DNA of 64,000 bases. Origin: Schaalia sp. JY-X169 (GTDB lineage Bacteria > Actinomycetota > Actinomycetes > Actinomycetales > Actinomycetaceae). Where the stretch lies: contig NZ_CP059675.1 of the NCBI RefSeq assembly GCF_014069575.1, forward strand, positions 1,302,001 through 1,366,000. Direction: 5' to 3'. Under the pieces are notes generated by a model that was given only the letters and a program-made list of their open reading frames with translations, was not told the DNA's origin and did no database searches. The first letter of the stretch is position 1. Each line of letters begins with the position of its first letter. Positions 62,133-64,000 of the stretch are shown in pieces. Both the position numbers and the translations under genes were made by a program.

Positions 62133-63005
62133 ATGGCGGGTGGGACAACACAGACCGTAACTTCGCACGGAGGGCTAGCCCTACCCAAGATCGGACTTGG
62201 CACCTACACACTCAACGGGATTGCCGGGGCCGAAGCGATCGAAGCTGCAATTGACATGGGGTATCGCCTTATTGACTCCGCATTCAACTATGAGAACGAG
62301 GGCGCGACTGGTGCTGCAATCAGGGCATCGTCAGTCCCCCGCGACCAACTGATCTACACATCCAAACTGCCCGGACGTCACCACCGCTACGACGATGCCG
62401 TCCTCGCCATTGAAGAATCTCTGCTGAGGACGGGCCTTGACTACATCGACCTCTACCTGATCCACTGGCCCCTTCCCAAAGTGGATCGGTACGTGGAGGC
62501 GTGGCAGGCACTGATAGACGCCCGCGACCGTGGCCTCGTCAAGTGGATCGGCGTATCCAACTTCCTGCCAGAGCACATTGAGCGCCTTGAAGCAGAAACA
62601 GGCGTTGTGCCGGAAGTCAACCAAATACAGTGCCACCCATACTTCCCCGATTCAACCCAGGTCGCCTATGACCGGAGCAAGAGAATCATCACTGAAGCCT
62701 GGACGCCACTGGGCAAGGGAAAGGCCCTGCTGGAAGAGCCGACGATTGTTGACATCGCGGAGGCCCATGACGCCACGCCAGCGCAGGTTGTGCTCGCCTG
62801 GCACATGAGCCGGGGTGCGGTGCCAATCCCCAAGTCGTCGTCGCTGGAACGCTTGGCCTCCAACCTCGAGTCAGTGAACCTGGATCTCAGTGAACCCGAG
62901 GTCGCGGCTATTACTGCGCTCGGGGAAGGCCCTGAAGGCGAAGGTCGCAGCCCGCGTGCCGGTCGCGTCCTCGACCTGGATCCGGCAACCCACGAAGAGT
63001 TCTAG
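62133..63005 (+). CDS. Aldo/keto reductase, 2,5-diketogluconate-reductase-like
   Basis: A 290-residue NADPH-dependent reductase of the AKR5-like bacterial group. The tetrad is visible: Asp and Tyr in LIDSAFNYENE, Lys in IYTSKLPG and His in YLIHWPLPK; the cofactor loop IPKSSSLERLASNL is present. ATG 62133 is preferred (GGAG plus TGCACC spacing); ATG 62121 lies only two bases after GGAGG. Physiological substrate is unknown. Confidence 0.9.
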   Translation: MAGGTTQTVTSHGGLALPKIGLGTYTLNGIAGAEAIEAAIDMGYRLIDSAFNYENEGATGAAIRASSVPRDQLIYTSKLPGRHHRYDDAVLAIEESLLRTGLDYIDLYLIHWPLPKVDRYVEAWQALIDARDRGLVKWIGVSNFLPEHIERLEAETGVVPEVNQIQCHPYFPDSTQVAYDRSKRIITEAWTPLGKGKALLEEPTIVDIAEAHDATPAQVVLAWHMSRGAVPIPKSSSLERLASNLESVNLDLSEPEVAAITALGEGPEGEGRSPRAGRVLDLDPATHEEF

Positions 63006-63086
63006 ACTGCAGTTGACCATCGCACCCCTTCTGCTAGTGCCGGGAACACAGCAGGGTCTTGAGTGATTTATGTAGGAGAGTCATCT

Positions 63087-64000
63087 ATGTCAACGTCAGC
63101 ACTGCCCGCAACCTTCACCACTTCGCGCGCGGAAGCCTTCCGCGGTGACCCCGTCGCGCGCATCGTGCAAAACGCGGTCAGTGCGCAAGGGGCGGATGAA
63201 GTCTCGCTCGATCGGGACATCATCAACCGCCTCGATGACTCCACATCGGAGCGCCTGGACACCTGGGCTGTCACCTCTCAAAAGAAGTCTGGGCGGTGCT
63301 GGAACTTCTCTGGGCTCAACGTTCTTCGGGCAAAAATCATCAACGAGCTTGGCCTGGAGGACTTTGCTTTCAGCCAGAACTTCGTTGCCTTCCACGACAA
63401 ACTTGAGAAAGCCAATCACACCCTTGCAAAGGCCATCGAGACCGCTGATCTGCCCCTGCAGAATGAGAAGGTCCGCCGCATCCTGGATAACGCCGGGGAC
63501 GATGGCGGCTACTGGTTCCAGTTCGTCGACCTAGTCACTAAGTACGGTCTGGTCCCCGTGTGGGCGATGCCGGACACAGAATCGGCTGGAAACACAGACC
63601 AGATGAACCGAGCCCTGTCAGCAGTACTGCGCAAGGCTGTGGGTCGAATTCGCAACGCTGTTCCCGAGGACCGCGATGCCATTCGCACCGCCACTCTTGA
63701 AGACGTGTGGCGGATTCTTGCCATCCACCTCGGCACACCGCCCTCGTCCTTCACCTGGCAGTACCGCGACAAAGAGAAGAATTTCCACGCGGAGGGCGTA
63801 GTGACCCCACTTGAGTTCGCCCAACGCTATCTCCCCGCAGATCTGGCGGACTACGTTGTGCTTGCACACGACCCCCGCGAAGAGCACCCGGTCGACGACG
63901 CGTACGTTGTCGCGAACCTTCCGTTCATGGAGGGCGGGAGCCCCTACGTTCACATTTCAGTGTCATTGGACGAAATGAAGAGGGCCACCATCGCCTCCAT
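63087..64000 (+). CDS. pepC: Aminopeptidase C (bleomycin-hydrolase family), 5' part
   Basis: C1B cysteine peptidase; the gene runs off the window end with 304 full codons visible. It starts MSTSALPATFTTSRAEAF after TGTAGGAGAGTCATCT. The catalytic Cys lies in QKKSGRCWNFSGLN at about residue 70, typical of bleomycin hydrolases (SGRCW). The regions FSQNFVAFHDKLEKAN and DDGGYWFQFVDLVTKYGLVP also fit. The His and Asn of the triad would lie beyond the window. Confidence 0.93.
   Translation, partial: MSTSALPATFTTSRAEAFRGDPVARIVQNAVSAQGADEVSLDRDIINRLDDSTSERLDTWAVTSQKKSGRCWNFSGLNVLRAKIINELGLEDFAFSQNFVAFHDKLEKANHTLAKAIETADLPLQNEKVRRILDNAGDDGGYWFQFVDLVTKYGLVPVWAMPDTESAGNTDQMNRALSAVLRKAVGRIRNAVPEDRDAIRTATLEDVWRILAIHLGTPPSSFTWQYRDKEKNFHAEGVVTPLEFAQRYLPADLADYVVLAHDPREEHPVDDAYVVANLPFMEGGSPYVHISVSLDEMKRATIAS

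Overview
The window is a stretch of actinobacterial core chromosome with moderately high GC. Lineage markers are mIHF, RbpA, GarA, the PafB/PafC WYL pair, the DUF881-DUF1290-DUF881 cluster, an EF-P with a PGKGP loop, a helicase-dead PriA and a fused AroK-AroB. Gene order and the gene losses fit the order Actinomycetales, probably Actinomycetaceae; this assignment is an inference. I saw no phage, insertion sequence, CRISPR array, tRNA or rRNA.

Layout. Bases 1-5391 carry the end of a prepilin peptidase, chorismate pathway genes (aroC, fused aroKB, a degenerate shikimate-kinase paralogue), efp, nusB and mihF. Bases 5477-13870 carry gmk, rpoZ, coaBC, metK, priA, fmt, rsmB and rpe. At 13945-16026 an FMN riboswitch controls a permease and a binding lipoprotein (RibX/RibY-like), sitting where relatives carry riboflavin synthesis genes; hisE-hisG follow. 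Bases 17242-23554 hold pafB, pafC, helY and lnt. A minus-strand block at 23551-28314 holds rbpA, acyP, two MerR regulators, garA and the DUF881/DUF1290 genes. Bases 28366-34549 hold a MurE-type ligase, der, an SGNH hydrolase, thrC and thrB; asd is convergent with thrB.

Bases 35858-46446 are more accessory: a membrane protein with its own GntR repressor, tpx, a metal P-type ATPase, a DUF308 protein, and a sulfide/persulfide locus. That locus contains SQR with a 71-residue partner, and a CoA-disulfide reductase-rhodanese fusion with a 54-residue Cys-rich protein that I translated by hand. Its two transcription units each carry a CstR/CsoR-like palindrome in the promoter. Bases 46457-64000 hold proA-proB, a GH13 enzyme, a ChaA antiporter, a beta-carbonic anhydrase, sdhCAB, a Nudix hydrolase, glycerate kinase, a small alarmone synthetase, galK-galT, pdxY, an aldo/keto reductase and the start of pepC.

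Regulation visible in the sequence: nine genes have a TANNNT box exactly at -12 to -7 from the start codon, which predicts leaderless transcripts; strong hairpins terminate several units. The observations most worth following are the replacement of riboflavin synthesis by uptake, the sulfur locus with its operators, repeats and small proteins, the degenerate shikimate kinase, and the unexplained structured DNA at 40920-41213.
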